The notes below the pieces were generated by a model. The model ran no database searches. It was not told where the DNA came from and saw nothing but the letters and a program-made list of their open reading frames with translations. The position numbers were made by a program, and so were the translations under genes. Of a stretch of 6,038 bases of DNA, positions 5,952 to 6,038 are shown in pieces (the stretch's first letter is position 1; every line of letters starts with the position of its first letter). The DNA comes from Frankiaceae bacterium (GTDB lineage: Bacteria > Actinomycetota > Actinomycetes > Mycobacteriales > SCTD01), in NCBI GenBank assembly GCA_026786045.1, contig JAJAYV010000182.1, forward strand, positions 1 to 6,038, given 5' to 3'.

Positions 5952-6038
5952 ATGACCCCCCGCCGGCTGCTCGCGGCCGGCACGCTCGGCAGCGCGCTGG
6001 TCGCCGTCGGGGGCGGGGGGTCGGGCGCGCTGCCGCCC
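5952..6038 (+). CDS. N-terminus of a membrane protein, possibly MptA/MptB-type mannosyltransferase (partial)
   Basis: Twenty-nine codons are present before the window ends. The start M-T-P-R-R is basic, followed by a hydrophobic stretch (L-L-A-A-G-T-L-G-S-A-L-V-A-V) and then a glycine run and S-G-A-L-P-P. This is the pattern of a first transmembrane helix with a positive cytoplasmic start. GTLGSALVAVGG followed by GALP resembles what I recall of the N-termini of actinobacterial polyprenol-phosphomannose-dependent alpha-1,6-mannosyltransferases (MptA/MptB), which build the lipomannan/lipoarabinomannan backbone. Position supports this: in M. tuberculosis mptA (Rv2174) follows idsA2 (Rv2173) and a metF-like gene (Rv2172c). 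The fragment is too short to prove it, and a secreted or other polytopic protein is possible. It starts ten bases after crtI, so co-transcription is likely. Confidence 0.5.
   Translation, partial: MTPRRLLAAGTLGSALVAVGGGGSGALPP

Noticed and set aside
3563..5983. Minus-strand open frame extending the reductase upstream across crtI
   Set aside because: The upstream part is antisense to a complete crtI and is low-complexity Arg/Val/Ala/Gly. The reductase clearly begins at the GAGNIGG fold at 4228.
6009..6025. G-rich run (five, six and three Gs) in the last gene as a G-quadruplex
   Set aside because: Only three tracts of three or more Gs are present, so a three-layer quadruplex needs a fourth that is not seen. 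The run codes for glycines in a plausible frame; a homopolymer sequencing error remains possible.

Overview
The window comes from a high-GC actinobacterium. The codons end almost always in G or C, GTG is used freely as a start codon, and the gene families are actinobacterial in type: a SEC-C/methionine aminopeptidase fusion, an IdsA-type polyprenyl synthase, and a short MetF lacking the eukaryotic regulatory domain. I cannot name the genus. The window is densely coding: apart from one 156-base divergent gap, no intergenic space exceeds about 60 bases.

Layout, left to right. (1) A minus-strand operon of three genes joined by two 4-base GTGA stop/start overlaps: metF (methylenetetrahydrofolate reductase), then a small SRPBCC-fold protein, then a membrane protein of which only the N-terminus lies in the window. 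(2) A 57-base divergent gap with a -10-like box facing each way. (3) A plus-strand pair: idsA (geranylgeranyl/polyprenyl diphosphate synthase) and a methionine aminopeptidase with an N-terminal zinc-binding SEC-C motif. (4) A minus-strand NADPH-dependent, F420-reductase-like Rossmann protein, convergent with the aminopeptidase; the two stop codons share one CTAG. (5) A 156-base divergent region with a long imperfect inverted repeat. (6) crtI (phytoene desaturase), plus strand. (7) Ten bases after crtI, the first 29 codons of a plus-strand gene that looks like the start of a multi-pass membrane protein, possibly an MptA/MptB-type mannosyltransferase.

Together, IdsA would make the C20 precursor of carotenoids and of other prenyl lipids, and CrtI desaturates phytoene to coloured carotenes. 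The intervening phytoene synthase (crtB) is not in this window. From memory, metF-like (minus) / idsA2 (plus) / mptA (plus) are neighbours in Mycobacterium tuberculosis (Rv2172c-Rv2173-Rv2174). The present window would be that arrangement with map, the Rossmann reductase and crtI placed between idsA and the mannosyltransferase.

The most striking non-coding signal is that five of the six starts not joined by a GTGA overlap have a TANNNT box ending exactly 6-8 bases before the start codon, mostly without a usable Shine-Dalgarno. This is the layout of leaderless transcripts. The second is the inverted repeat between the reductase and crtI. I see no mobile element, CRISPR array, RNA gene or clearly novel multi-gene system.
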